DNA of 64,000 nucleotides from contig OX375873.1 in NCBI GenBank assembly GCA_947359465.1, positions 134,494,899 to 134,558,898 of the forward strand, read 5' to 3'. Positions 42,186 to 54,110 of the stretch are shown here, piece by piece. This DNA comes from Metellina segmentata (taxonomy: Eukaryota > Arthropoda > Arachnida > Araneae > Tetragnathidae). The notes below the pieces were generated by a model. It saw only the letters and a program-made list of their open reading frames with translations, was not told the origin of the DNA and did no database searches. Every line of letters starts with the position of its first letter. Position 1 is the stretch's first letter. A program made the translations under genes and the position numbers.

Positions 42186-43259
42186 TAATAACTATAGGTT
42201 CATAAATTTTATGCATGTATATAATACTTATCGTGTTTAAGAATCCCAGATGTGTTGCTTAAAAAAGAGTGAAAAGTGATGCACAAAAGGGATTCACATG
42301 AATTTCAAATTCGTACCATATCTTGAAGATAATAGATTTTTATGAACAATTTATAGCTTTTCTGATAAGCAATTTATATAAATGCTTAAGAGCAAATAAA
42401 AACAAAGAATGCATGAACAATGCCGGATAATAAACTCCTTCATGATTTTTTTTCACTTTAGAAGCAATGTTTAACGCCTTTCAGAATATAATAAAAATAG
42501 GAATACGGAAAAGCTATTACTAGAATAAATGACTACACGAGACTTATTTCTATTTAAAAGCCATGCGATGTTTTATAATTTCCAAACATTGCTCCCTTCG
42601 AGTTGAAAATACGTATGGGAATAATACATTGATGTCCCGAATAAAAAAAATTGCTTTTGATAAAATATCATGTCAAGTAAACTGAATTCCTAGAGGAACA
42701 AACGATCTATGGCAGGAAACACAACTTCATGCCCAATCGATACATTGAAAGTAACATCGCGAGTAAGCCATTAAACGCTGTTTGGTAATGACTTTGAAGG
42801 CTGTCTCTAAACATCCGTCCGATTAAAAGGATTACGCGATTTCCCTGAAAAGGGAAGAGACCTCCTGAGGATCGATCCACTACCAGCACCATTTGGCGAC
42901 GGACCTATAAGTGAAAAATAGTTATTGAATTTCGCTTTGACGCCCGAAGCTGATGGTTTCTGCAGGTTGAGAAAGCTGTTGATACTTGGTTGCTATTATC
43001 GTCTCGGAGTGAACGTGTATGTATGGGTGACTTCGGAAGAGATGTTGAAGGAGGATTATGGAATAAAGGAAGATATCGACCAACCTCAGCGCAGATGTTT
43101 GTAGTCTGCAGATATTATATTCATTATAACTTGTATTTTCAACCTTAAAAATTTGATATCCTTCAGTGAATAAGAGGGAGGTGATTGTAAAATATCTTTC
43201 AGGGGTTACACTTTTTGGTAACTGTCAAGACATTTTAAACATATTTACGCTTTGCATTT
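42186..43259. other. Unassigned
   Basis: No element boundary or convincing coding sequence. The minus frame 42707-42892 is unremarkable. Confidence 0.35.
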
Positions 43260-44052
43260 TACTAGGCCCTGTGAGCATAATAGCAGATTAGTAACTTGAC
43301 GACCCAGGTGCAGAATTATATCCAGTGATCTGCAACACAACTCCAAGTATGCAATTGATTTGCAGGCATTTTGTCCGAATTTTGAAAGCTGCAGTACAAT
43401 CAAAAGAAGACGTAAAACACAATTATCGGCTCAATATGTATTACATATTTATAAAGAAGCATCGAAATTAATTAACTTAATTTAAAATCAAGGAATTATT
43501 TCAGAATTTGCAATTCTGTCGATCACTTTTGAAGTTAAAATATCTTGTCATTAACATAGAAGATGTGTTATTTATAAAGTGTTTGTGGTCATTTGGGCTG
43601 TGTAGGGAGGTTGTTCCGTAGCTAGAAAAGAAAAAAACGTTGTGGCAAGGAACGCACTTTGCACTGCACAACATCGTAACTTATGATTAAAAAATGGAAG
43701 CTGTCAAAATTTTGATAAAATAAAGGAAAAATTGTTCTGCAACGTATGTTGCAGTTTTGAGCACTTTCTGCTCCCAGGTATGACGGTAACGAGTTTGAAA
43801 CGCCCTAACCAAAGACTGTTGTGAATATGGGGCTGATGCACGTTAAATATGTCGTGGCCTCAAATGTCCTTACGTTGGCGTGGCGTGGAAGTTTGGAGAG
43901 AGGGTGCCATCTCAGTTGTTGTCCTCGTCATCTAAGCGTGGTTCAAAGTTACAAGGCGTTGTCCTCCGATTTTTGTATTTCGGGATTGATCCCGGACGCG
44001 TCGCGAATAACCCTTTGTGTTGCTCCAGTGTGACGTTAGTTTAACTACTTAC
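43260..44052 (+). mobile_element. SINE-B split by a hAT-type MITE
   Basis: A head remnant (GCAGATTAGTAACTTGACGA) precedes the MITE; after it the sequence resumes GGTAACGAGTTTGAAACG and runs through ACGTTGGCGTGGCGTGGAAG to the tail TAGTTTAACTACTTACCC. The MITE therefore landed in an existing SINE. Confidence 0.7.
43303..43778. mobile_element. hAT-type MITE, copy B
   Basis: 476 bp, from CCCAGGTGCAGAATTATATC to CTTTCTGCTCCCAGG. The flanks CTTGACGA and TATGACGG agree at five of eight positions, consistent with a decayed 8-bp duplication. It is colinear with copy C in reverse. Confidence 0.8.
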
Positions 44053-44532
44053 CCGCTTAGCATTTAGCAGACTTCTCTGCATGCCCTTAACCTCATTCTC
44101 TTTAGCCGCAAACCTTTAGCCTCATTTCCTAGTTGATTATGATGTATTTTTATGACGCAAGGGCCATATTTGGTGAAGCCACGCAGAAGTTAAGTAAACA
44201 GACGTACGGATGAAGTATTGACAGACACAGAAGGGAGAGAGAAGAAAAAGAAGGGAACTGACATGCGCCACCTACAATTTTCGGGTTGTTAGAGCAGTGG
44301 GCAAACCCACAAATAAAAATATAAATAGCTTATTTGAATGAAAATATGAATTGCTGCTCAATGGAAAAGCTCACTCGGTTTCGTAGATCTGTTGCCTAAT
44401 TCATGTAATAACTAGTTTGGGTGCATTAGAAATAAAAGATTTTTTTACAGTCAAATCGATGTATGTATGGTACATTCATTGATTCCGTTGTCTACATTCG
44501 ATTACATCTTAATGCTCTGACCTTATGAGGAG
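44053..44532. other. Unassigned
   Basis: No feature supported. Confidence 0.35.
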
Positions 44533-45029
44533 CCCGGGAGCAGAAAGTGCTTAAAACTGCAATGTACGTCGCAGAACAAAGTATTTGCAGAACAATTTTT
44601 CATTTATTTTATCAAAATTTTGGCCATTTTTTTAAATTGTAAGTTACGATGTTCTGCACTGCAAAGCGCGCTCTTTGCCGCACCCTTTTTTCTGCTCTAG
44701 CTACGGAACAACCTCCCTACACCGCCCCAAATTACCACAAACACTTTGTAAATAACACATCTTCTATGTGAATGACAAAATACTTAACTTCAAAAGTGAT
44801 AGACAGAATTGAAAATTCTGAAAGTATGCCTTGGTTTTAAATAAATAAAGTAAGTTAATAATTGTTAATATTTTATTATAAATATGTAATACATATTTAG
44901 CCGATAATTTTGTTTTACGTCTGTGTTTGATTTGACTGCAGTTTTCAAAATTCGGACACAATGCCTGCAGAACAATTGCAATTGCTTGGAGTTGTGTTGC
45001 AGAACACTGAATATAATTCTACACCTGGG
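44533..45029. mobile_element. hAT-type MITE, copy C, perfect 8-bp duplication
   Basis: 497 bp with ends CCCGGGAGCAGAAAGTGC and AATTCTACACCTGGG; the shared terminal motif is CCCRGGWGCAGAA. ATGAGGAG is present at 44525-44532 and 45030-45037. It is non-coding; related copies A, B, D (57000), E (52721) and F (63679) lie in this window. Confidence 0.9.
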
Positions 45030-45189
45030 ATGAGGAGTGTTCCTTCGTGGGTATGCACCCATTTGGGAATATTTATGGGTAATCTACCCATTTTAGAACC
45101 TTCATAGGACACAACAAATTACTTTTTTTGTTTTCATTTTTTAGATTCAAAGTTACCGCTACAAGTCGATAAAGCAATTTTTGATCAGG

Positions 45190-45320
45190 GTTTTCTTCGG
45201 GAGTCAACCCTCCAACTGGTTTCGACGAGATATCTCGTCCATCAAAATCTAGTCAGTTTTGCAATTGACGAGATACTTTGTCGAGATAACCACCAGGAGG
45301 GTGGATAGTTGAATGTTTCA
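45190..45320. mobile_element. Palindrome-core MITE copy
   Basis: Short copy with GACGAGATATCTCGTC at 45224-45239, bracketed by CAACCCTCCAACTGGTT and AACCACCAGGAGGGTGG, which are near inverted repeats and may be the true termini. Confidence 0.6.
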
Positions 45321-46889
45321 CCGGTCCGATTTTTGCAATATATTATGTGCATTTCTATCTTGTTTCAAAATTACCTTTTATGTATGTTGGTACAGCGTGA
45401 ATTCAACCGCCTAACTCTTCTGTAACAGTAAAACTTTCCTTGTGTGTGTGTTCATTACTTGACGTCACCTGCATTCTGTTTGGAGCAGCTTGTCGTTTTT
45501 TTATCTTTGTCCCATTTAAACTAATCAGTCAGCGTCAGAACTTGATAGGCTCAAATCAAAAGACAGTCTAGAGAATATGCCTTTGGATTTTCATAATCAT
45601 ACAGTATTTTTCATATTTGGACGGGTTAAAGTTACAGTGATGTTACAGTAAAGTTACTGTTACACGTTTTCCAGAAATTAACATAACGCTAAAGGTACTG
45701 TAGTAAATTCAGGAACAAAAATGGCGTAATGTAAGCAGTACAGGGATGTCACCTGGAACCAAATTTAACATAGAGGCTTGAATTGAATTGAATTTGTAAC
45801 ACAGTTACAATCTTACTTGTAACGAAAATGACTTACACCACTGTGTATTTACTAAGCCAATGACTTACACCACTGTATTTACAAAGCCAAAAACTTACAC
45901 CAGAATATTCTTCAGCAAAATGGATATAAAGTGAACTTCAGAACCTCAAAAAAAACCCCAGATTTCATTCGAATTAAAAATAAACAATTGTTATTACAAA
46001 TGGACAAAAATCAAAGACTGAATAAATAATCATTTGTTATTTTCTTCTGGCTCTGGATCCACAGTTTTTGGTAGACCTAGATCGTCAGGTGTAAGGAAAC
46101 ATCATATTTCACTAGTCGAATGTGTTTCAAAAGGTTCAAGTCCATCATGTCTTTCGCTTCTGTAACTGGTCTTCCTCGAGGATACAGCGCATCTTGAAGA
46201 ATGTTCGCTAGAGATGATGGTCTACCATCCCTTACTTGTAGAAAAGATTAAACACAAAAAAAAGCATGTCATCATTCAGTGGTTCTTTATACAGAAGAGT
46301 GTAAGGACGATCTTTCAAAATCCTAATCCACATAGGATCTTCAACCAGAAAACGGGGTGTTGTTCTCGTTTTTCTTTCTACGTGTGATACGTGTTCTAAG
46401 TTAGCAACACGTTTCAAGTCGTCACATCTCATTTTGCTCAACATTATTTTTTTTTCTCCTGCCTACAAAATAATACTGTGCCCATCATGAGGATTATAAA
46501 TCAGTCTATTATCTGCGTATAATTCGATCAATCCAAATTCTGTGTCGTTTGGAAGGTAAGAGTGGTCTCTTACCATAAACTTATGATCAATGATTTCCTA
46601 ACAATCGTCATTGCTCTGATTAAACTTCATCAAGAACAATGGTAACTTCAGGTTACGATTTTGACCTATACACGATAATGTACATGTTTGGTGAAGGAGC
46701 TCTTGATTCAAGAGGTTTGATAATGCATTAACCAACCTCTTGTGACTCACGAGAAATGCTTCTAAGTGCGCTCTTATGCTGTTCTCTCGGATATACGTTC
46801 ATTTCAGATACGGGTTTAATTTTGATCTAAATAATCCTGATTATTTGATTATCCCTCCTGTTTCTCTCTTTGGCACGTCCGTTTACTGG

Positions 46890-47410
46890 GTACGAAAGTA
46901 AAATTATTTAGGCCTTGTGCTTGACCCAAAGTTACTTTGTAACGAGCACATTAAACGTGCACTGTAAAATGCTGCAATCGCCAAAGGGAAAAATTCCTCC
47001 TCTATAAAGCCATTACTCGGTCAACTTTAACTTACGACTCACAAGTTTGGGTCGGTACTAACAAATTAAATTGGAAAAAACTGCAGAGTTTCCAGAGCCG
47101 CACATTGCGGACTATCACGAGAGGTCCTTACTATGTCCGGAATGAAGTCATACAATCGGATCTCAAAATCAAACCCATTGCTGAATTCTTACAGCAAATT
47201 TCGGTTAAGTTCTTCGAAAAAATACCTAAGGTTCCAAACGAAGCACTTAGAGTACTACCACTATGTGACCCATCGGTCAAAAGCTCTGCTAAAAGACCTC
47301 GTGCTTTCCTGCAACAAATCCTGCAGACCTACCCGTGGAGACCTAAACGTCAATGCGGCTTGTTTCGTTTTTATCCTGACGTCTTTGACTTCAATTCCTA
47401 ATTTTATCTC
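46890..47410 (+). mobile_element. Jockey-like non-LTR retrotransposon fragment
   Basis: The frame around 47030-47401 reads YKAITRSTLTYDSQVWVG (decayed upstream part), then LQSFQSRTLRTITRGPYYVRN and SDLKIKPIAEFLQQI. This is the C-terminal segment downstream of the reverse transcriptase in jockey-clade ORF2 proteins, where RALR.ITGAPWYVRN is typical. Frameshifts lie upstream of 47000. It separates the N- and C-terminal halves of the minus-strand gene, so it inserted later. Catalytic domains are absent. Confidence 0.7.
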
Positions 47411-47812
47411 CCCATGAAAAATTTGTTTTGCAAATCCCATATTGGACCATGACCTTGTTGTCACTCGTAGCGGTTGAGCTTTTTTGATACTCGACTGAAC
47501 CCTAATTGAATCACTAAAACACAATAGTTTTAAATTCTCACCTTTTCGACTTTGTTTTTCTTTAATTAATCCTTTTTATTCTACTTGCAGTATTGTATCA
47601 TCGAAGTTAACCACCTCTAAATGCGGTCACAACTTGGGAGGGTGACCGACTGAGTTGCTGATTTTGCTGACGGAGGTGGCGCCATCTATCCAAACTTCGT
47701 TCACCTGAATTCTCTTTTATTTTTTCCCGCCAATTTAGTTCCTTTTTCCTTGTAATTTTCTCACTTAAATCATGCAAATTAGTTTTATGTACACACACCT
47801 AATGACGGGGAG
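47411..47812. other. Unassigned, possible jockey 3' sequence
   Basis: Follows the jockey-like frame; may be its 3' untranslated region, but no A-rich tail or duplication could be identified. Confidence 0.3.
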
Positions 47813-48402
47813 TTAAGCTACTTTGCAGTAGGCACTCCGGAAGTGATTGTCCTGTCCAGTCCAGTACAGACTCACGAGAAGGAATGGTCTCATCCTAGCT
47901 ATACATAATCCCAGCACATTTTCCAAATTGCAAGTGTGTAGGTTCCCTTTGTAGTATGCAACAGATGTAGTCAGTACTGCGAAAGGGAGAACTTTTTGTA
48001 GGTTAAACGTCACAGCATCGACAGAATCATCTTCACGCGCCTTCACTACATCCCCATTCCTCGCTGTCGCGCTTTTTTTGCTTTTATAAGCTATAGTTCT
48101 TTTTTCACGTTTAGCTGTCGAACATTTACTAAAAGTATCTTTCAGGGGACAATGGAAATGCAATTGAACGCCTCATTATTAAAGGTTCGGCGATAGACAA
48201 CTTCAGTAACTGAATCGATATTTTTGCCCTGAACTTTTCTTTATATAAGTTCTACATTGCAGGTGCATTCATTTCGGGTGGTAGAAATTTTCTGTTTGGA
48301 TTCTCAGTTCTGGTAGAGTAGGACTGATCATAGAAATGATCTAATATGGTTTCACACCTCTTTCATTACTACGTCCAGTGTCTTGTGTTTTGTAACATGT
48401 TA

Positions 48403-51400
48403 CCTTTCGGACCATCAGATCTGTTTATTGTATCTTTCTTCAGAACCATTGTTTTGTAAAGAAATCCTACGCAGAAGGGCGGAATCAGTCTGGAAGCGTT
48501 TACAAACACAGTGGTGTAAGTCAGACTTGTATCGCTGTCAGAACTTCCACTGCTATTGGTTGGCAGTTGAATGAAGCTCTGACTTATTCACGGTGCCTGT
48601 TAACATATTGACTTATCTTGATCTGGTTTCTGTGACTGTCATTTTTTTTGAAAAAGTGACTTTCACCACTCTAATTTTAACCCGTCCATATTAGAAATGG
48701 TGTTAGGACTGTAACAAGGTGGGCGAATTATAGAATAGAAATCATACTGTTATAGAATAAAAAAAGAACTATCAAAGGAAAACAAAAACAAAATTTACGC
48801 CTTATATCCCTTTGTATGCAAATGAATTTATAAATTATCTGCATAAAAGGAATGCTGTTGTTTCAATATGCCTTACTGTTGACGAGCATACTGTGGCGTG
48901 TTGGGCACCACAACAATACAATGGAGTTGGACTTGTGGATTATCTTTTCAAGCTAATTATTTCACTCAAAAAGGTTTAATTACCAATTTAAAAAATATCC
49001 CTTTGTATGCAAATGAATTTATAAATTATCTGCATAAAAGGAATGCTGTTGTTTCAATATGCCTTACTGTTGACGAGCATACTGTGGCGTGTTGGGCACC
49101 ACAACAATACAATGGAGTTGGACTTGTGGATTATCTTTTCAAGCTAATTATTTCACTCAAAAAGGTTTAATTACCAATTTAAAAAATATCTACAAAAATA
49201 TTCTCAAACGAACAATCCCTGCACGACCTTTCGGACCATCAGATCTGTTTATTGTATCTTTCTTCAGAACCATTGTTTTGTAAAGAAATCCTACGCAGAA
49301 GGGCGGAATCAGTCTGGAAGCGTTTACAAACACAGTGGTGTAAGTCAGACTTGTATCGCTGTCAGAACTTCCACTGCTATTGGTTGGCAGTTGAATGAAG
49401 CTCTGACTTATTCACGGTGCCTGTTAACATATTGACTTATCTTGATCTGGTTTCTGTGACTGTCATTTTTTTTTGAAAAAGTGACTTTCACCACTCTAAT
49501 TTTAACCCGTCCATATTAGAAATGGTGTTAGGACTGTAACAAGGTGGGCGAATTATAGAATAGAAATCATACTGTTATAGAATAAAAAAAGAACTATCAA
49601 AGGAAAACAAAAACAAAATTTACGCCTTATATCCCTTTGTATGCAAATGAATTTATAAATTATCTGCATAAAAGGAATGCTGTTGTTTCAATATGCCTTA
49701 CTGTTGACGAGCATACTGTGGCGTGTTGGGCACCACAACAATACAATGGAGTTGGACTTGTGGATTATCTTTTCAAGCTAATTATTTCACTCAAAAAGGT
49801 TTAATTACCAATTTAAAAAATATCCCTTTGTACGCAAATGAATTTATAAATTATCTGCATAAAAGGAATGCTGTTGTTTCAATATGCCTTACTGTTGACG
49901 AGCATACTGTGGCGTGTTGGGCACCACAACAATACAATGGAGTTGGACTTGTGGATTATCTTTTCAAGCTAATTATTTCACTCAAAAAGGTTTAATTACC
50001 AATTTAAAAAATATCTACAAAAATATTCTCAAACGAACAATCCCTGCACGACCTTTCGGACCATCAGATCTGTTTATTGTATCTTTCTTCAGAACCATTG
50101 TTTTGTAAAGAAATCCTACGCAGAAGGGCGGAATCAGTCTGGAAGCGTTTACAAACACAGTGGTGTAAGTCAGACTTGTATCGCTGTCAGAACTTCCACT
50201 GCTATTGGTTGGCAGTTGAATGAAGCTCTGACTTATTCACGGTGCCTGTTAACATATTGACTTATCTTGATCTGGTTTCTGTGACTGTCATTTTTTTTTG
50301 AAAAAGTGACTTTCACCACTCTAATTTTAACCCGTCCATATTAGAAATGGTGTTAGGACTGTAACAAGGTGGGCGAATTATAGAATAGAAATCATACTGT
50401 TATAGAATAAAAAAAGAACTATCAAAGGAAAACAAAAACAAAATTTACGCCTTATATCCCTTTGTATGCAAATGAATTTATAAATTATCTGCATAAAAGG
50501 AATGCTGTTGTTTCAATATGCCTTACTGTTGACGAGCATACTGTGGCGTGTTGGGCACCACAACAATACAATGGAGTTGGACTTGTGGATTATCTTTTCA
50601 AGCTAATTATTTCACTCAAAAAGGTTTAATTACCAATTTAAAAAATATCCCTTTGTATGCAAATGAATTTATAAATTATCTGCATAAAAGGAATGCTGTT
50701 GTTTCAATATGCCTTACTGTTGACGAGCATACTGTGGCGTGTTGGGCACCACAACAATACAATGGAGTTGGACTTGTGGATTATCTTTTCAAGCTAATTA
50801 TTTCACTCAAAAAGGTTTAATTACCAATTTAAAAAATATCTACAAAAATATTCTCAAACGAACAATCCCTGCACGACCTTTCGGACCATCAGATCTGTTT
50901 ATTGTATCTTTCTTCAGAACCATTGTTTTGTAAAGAAATCCTACGCAGAAGGGCGGAATCAGTCTGGAAGCGTTTACAAACACAGTGGTGTAAGTCAGAC
51001 TTGTATCGCTGTCAGAACTTCCACTGCTATTGGTTGGCAGTTGAATGAAGCTCTGACTTATTCACGGTGCCTGTTAACATATTGACTTATCTTGATCTGG
51101 TTTCTGTGACTGTCATTTTTTTTTGAAAAAGTGACTTTCACCACTCTAATTTTAACCCGTCCATATTAGAAATGGTGTTAGGACTGTAACAAGGTGGGCG
51201 AATTATAGAATAGAAATCATACTGTTATAGAATAAAAAAAGAACTATCAAAGGAAAACAAAAACAAAATTTACGCCTTATATCCCTTTGTATGCAAATGA
51301 ATTTATAAATTATCTGCATAAAAGGAATGCTGTTGTTTCAATATGCCTTACTGTTGACGAGCATACTGTGGCGTGTTGGGCACCACAACAATACAATGGA

Positions 51401-51701
51401 GTTGGACTTGTGGATTATCTTTTCAAGCTAATTATTTCACTCAAAAAGGTTTAATTACCAATTTAAAAAATATCCCTTTGTATGCAAATGAATTTATAAA
51501 TTATCTGCATAAAAGGAATGCTGTTGTTTCAATATGCCTTACTGTTGACGAGCATACTGTGGCGTGTTGGGCACCACAACAATACAATGGAGTTGGACTT
51601 GTGGATTATCTTTTCAAGCTAATTATTTCACTCAAAAAGGTTTAATTACCAATTTAAAAAATATCTACAAAAATATTCTCAAACGAACAATCCCTGCACG
51701 A
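48403..51701. repeat. Four-copy 825-bp tandem array with nested 191-bp duplicates
   Basis: Units 48403-49226 (824 bp), 49227-50051, 50052-50876 and 50877-51701 (825 bp each) are almost identical; I see a one-base T-run difference in the first and a single T/C change near 49829. Each unit ends with two tandem 191-bp monomers (48806-48996 and 48997-49187 in the first) that share one frame, NAVVSICLTVDEHTVACWA; 191 is not a multiple of three, so the frame changes between monomers. The unit includes the right terminus and subterminal repeat of the candidate transposon. The repeated 90- and 64-aa frames have no recognised family. Confidence 0.95.
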
Positions 51702-51704
51702 TTG

Positions 51705-52110
51705 TTCATGAAAGAACACAGTTTCTCTTCGCAGTTCGGTTTTTTTTACTGATGTTTGATCACCGTATAGCTGTCTTGAGAGCTCTATCGTCCACACTTG
51801 CTCCAGTGACTTCTGGGTCTCGTCTTCTTTCCCTTTTTTAAGGGGGAGCCCGCCTCTGTCTTGGAATGTTGATCGGGTGTTTTCCCAATGACACCTGCAA
51901 CACGCGTAAAGATGTCAACTCCCACACGTGCGAGTCCCCACTGGATCTTACAACCGTTAGAAAGTCATGTGAGAGAGCAGGTGCCAGGTGCAAGCAATCG
52001 GTTCGACTGTCACACGTGTTCTTTGATATGGGTGGACGTCTGTTCCCCTCTCGTGACCGGCTCACGATGATCTGGGTATCAAAAACGTCATTTTTTCCAG
52101 ACGGCACAGT
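51705..52110 (+). repeat. Dispersed repeat, inverted relative to 32760-32990
   Basis: Shares GCAGTTCGGTTTTTT, GTATAGCTGTCTTGAGAG, ATGTTGATCGGGTGTTTTCC and CCCACACGTGCGAGTCCCC with the earlier copy in the opposite orientation. Frames on both strands follow the repeat. Confidence 0.65.
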
Positions 52111-52124
52111 ACTTTGGAACTATT

Positions 52125-52255
52125 CTGGAACGTGGCGTGGAAGATTGAATATGGAGATGCTAGGGTCAAGTGTTAACCTCATCATCTGACCATGATTCTA
52201 AATTAATAAGGATTGTCCTCGAATCTTTGCGACGTAAATTCAACTACCTACCAAT
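52125..52255 (+). mobile_element. SINE-B body/tail fragment
   Basis: GGAACGTGGCGTGGAAGATT, then CATCATCTGACCATGATTCT, then the tail AATTCAACTACCTACCA. Confidence 0.7.
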
Positions 52256-52258
52256 TTA

Positions 52259-52710
52259 GGCCAGTTGCACACATCCGGTTTTTCAACATGCGGCGCCGAT
52301 GTGGCACCGAAGCCCAACTATGCACACATAACGCAATGACGCAAATACTCATTTCGCGCCATTTGCGATAAATATTCTATCGAAGAAAACGTATTTATTT
52401 CGCTTATTTGGTGTAAAAAAAGTATATTTTGAAAAAACAAATAGACCTTACTAGATACAATCAATTACTAATTATTATTTATATTCCATTTATTTACGAA
52501 AACAAGGTACTTCAGAATGGAGACGCATGTGCGGCGAGCTGCGGCGCCGTGTGGAACTGCGGTACAAATTGCACTCTAGTTGGACGTGCGTCGCCGCAGC
52601 GGTGCCGGAGGCATGTGTGAACTACTCCATTGGAGCTAATGTATCTCAGACCGCGCTTCCGTTGCTGCAGCGGCGTCGCACGTTGAAAAACCGGATGTGT
52701 GCACCGGGCC
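52259..52710. mobile_element. PIF/Harbinger-type MITE, copy 3
   Basis: Ends GGCCAGTTGCACACATCCGG and CCGGATGTGTGCACCGGGCC with TTA on both sides. 452 bp, colinear with copies 1 and 2. Confidence 0.85.
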
Positions 52711-52720
52711 TTAACTAGAG

Positions 52721-52922
52721 CCTCGGGAGAAAAAAAGTATTTAAAACTACGACATACGTATCAGAACAAACAGTCTTTGCAGAACAATTTTTCCTAAATT
52801 TTATAAAAATAATTCCGATTTTTTTTAATCATAAGTTACGATGTTCTACAGTGCAAAGCACGCTTCTTGACGCACCTTTTTTTCTTCTCTAGCTACGGAA
52901 CAACCTCCCTACACCGCCCCAC
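52721..52922. mobile_element. hAT-type MITE, copy E (fragment)
   Basis: Starts CCTCGGGAGAAAAAAAG and aligns with the first ~200 bp of copy C (through AGCTACGGAACAACCTCCCT), then is truncated. Confidence 0.75.
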
Positions 52923-53290
52923 CCCACTATATTCTTCAGAGGAGTGTCCAGTCATCTGACATTTTATCTTGGAAATATGAAAGCTACATGCGTAATCTTA
53001 AAAGTTATTTGTCCATAATGAAGTACCACTTAATTCATATTCCCAATTCTGAAAGCACAGATTAATTACAGGATCATAACATCCTTGCCTTTATCTTATT
53101 TCAAAAATACAAAACTTTCAACTCAGAAGTTTTCTTTAGGAAGTACCGTACAAGAAATTCGTCTTCTTTCTCGTTACGTGAGCTCGAAATACTGCGCTCT
53201 ACACATGGACATGATAATTCTGAGATTTCACCCTTCTGTTTGCAGATCCAGAAGATGATAGTCTATATTGATTCGATGTTAGAACAATAT
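52923..53290. other. Unassigned
   Basis: No feature supported. Confidence 0.35.
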
Positions 53291-53749
53291 ACAGGGTCCC
53301 ACTCTTTTTTTCTAACTAAAAATAAGGACTTTCTAAGCACTTTCTAAGACAAAATAAGGACTTTATAAGGACTTAAATAAAACATTGAAGAAACCGTATT
53401 ATACAATGCAATACCTGACTTTTGACCAAATGGGGATGCTCTTATAGATTAGTCAATCTTATAAAAAAAAACAGTAGTATGTAAACAAATTAATATTCAA
53501 GCCTATTTTCTAAAAATTATACACAAATAATGCAATACAAAAATGAGATTTTTCAAAATAAGCCGTCTGATTTTTACAAAATTCAGCAGTTAATATGTGG
53601 GCATTTACGTGTACACGTATTAGTAATATGTGTAAGTACATAAACAAATTATAGAATGGAGAATGCAAGAAAAAAACTTTGAATGTTTTTCTTGAACCAG
53701 AGGGGGGGGGGCTATGCCCCGTGTTCGCCAACCAGTGGAACATGACAGT

Positions 53750-54110
53750 TTTAGTTTTGTATCGGAAATTACGATCTGAAAGTTCCGAAAATTGTATGAC
53801 CAACTTTTGATTGTATCGACTTTATTTATAACCAATTTAAAAAATAATCGTACCATAAGAAAGAGTTTTAATGTATGTATTCAGTTATGTTCTCAAATTT
53901 AAAAAATAATAGTATTAAGCTGTAGATATGACAATTTTAACAAAAAGTAGCAAAGATTCCGAATTTTGTATGACCAACTTTTGATTGCATCGAATTTATT
54001 TATTAACCAATTTTTTAAATAATTATACCGTAAGAAAGAGTACATTCTGAGGTATATTGCGATATTTTCAAATTTAAAAACTACTAGTAATAAGATATAT
54101 TGATATGACA
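53750..54110. repeat. Two-copy tandem duplication of about 171 bp
   Basis: TGTATGACCAACTTTTGATTG followed by ACCAATTT.AAAAATAAT.GTACC occurs at 53797 and 53968, with similar flanking sequence on both sides. The copies are diverged. Confidence 0.7.

Larger units (their letters stand above)
46040..48330 (-). pseudogene. Decayed transposase-like gene, DUF7869-type
   Basis: Minus strand, N- to C-terminal: VTEVVYRRTFN (about 48220); a frameshifted linker; KCSTAKREKRTIAY and VDAVTFNLQKVLPF then LTTSVAYYKGNL (48163-47900); DETIPSRESV (about 47880). After an inserted jockey piece come IDHKFMVRDHSYLPNDTEFG (about 46600), IMLSKMRCDDLKRVAN, DPMWIRILKDRPYTLLYKE (46444-46235), then DGRPSSLANILQDALYPRGR and LGLPKTVDPEPEENNK with a stop near 46035. 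The order and motifs match a large family in arthropods and cnidarians that I recall as carrying DUF7869, thought to be transposon-borne. The central part is missing. Several frameshifts and stops make it inactive. Confidence 0.55.
45619..48687 (-). mobile_element. Candidate DNA transposon with DUF7869-like gene
   Basis: GGACGGGTTAAA at 45619-45630 is mirrored by TTTAACCCGTCC at 48676-48687, with similarity extending about 28 bp. Inside both ends lies a subterminal repeat: TGACTTACACCACTGT at 45829 and 45861 (weaker at 45894) and its reverse complement at 48510-48523. Between them is a decayed gene on the minus strand, plus an inserted jockey fragment. A matching target duplication was not found. 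The ends are inferred from the symmetry, not proven. Confidence 0.5.

Noticed and set aside
48898..51752. Repeated 90- and 62-64-aa frames in the 825-bp array as a tandem gene family
   Set aside because: The frame crosses between 191-bp monomers in different phases and no homologue or splice context is recognised. It is kept only as a finding about the monomer.
51838..52107. Overlapping frames on both strands suggesting a gene
   Set aside because: The segment is a dispersed repeat with an inverted copy at 32760-32990 whose frames are not conserved.
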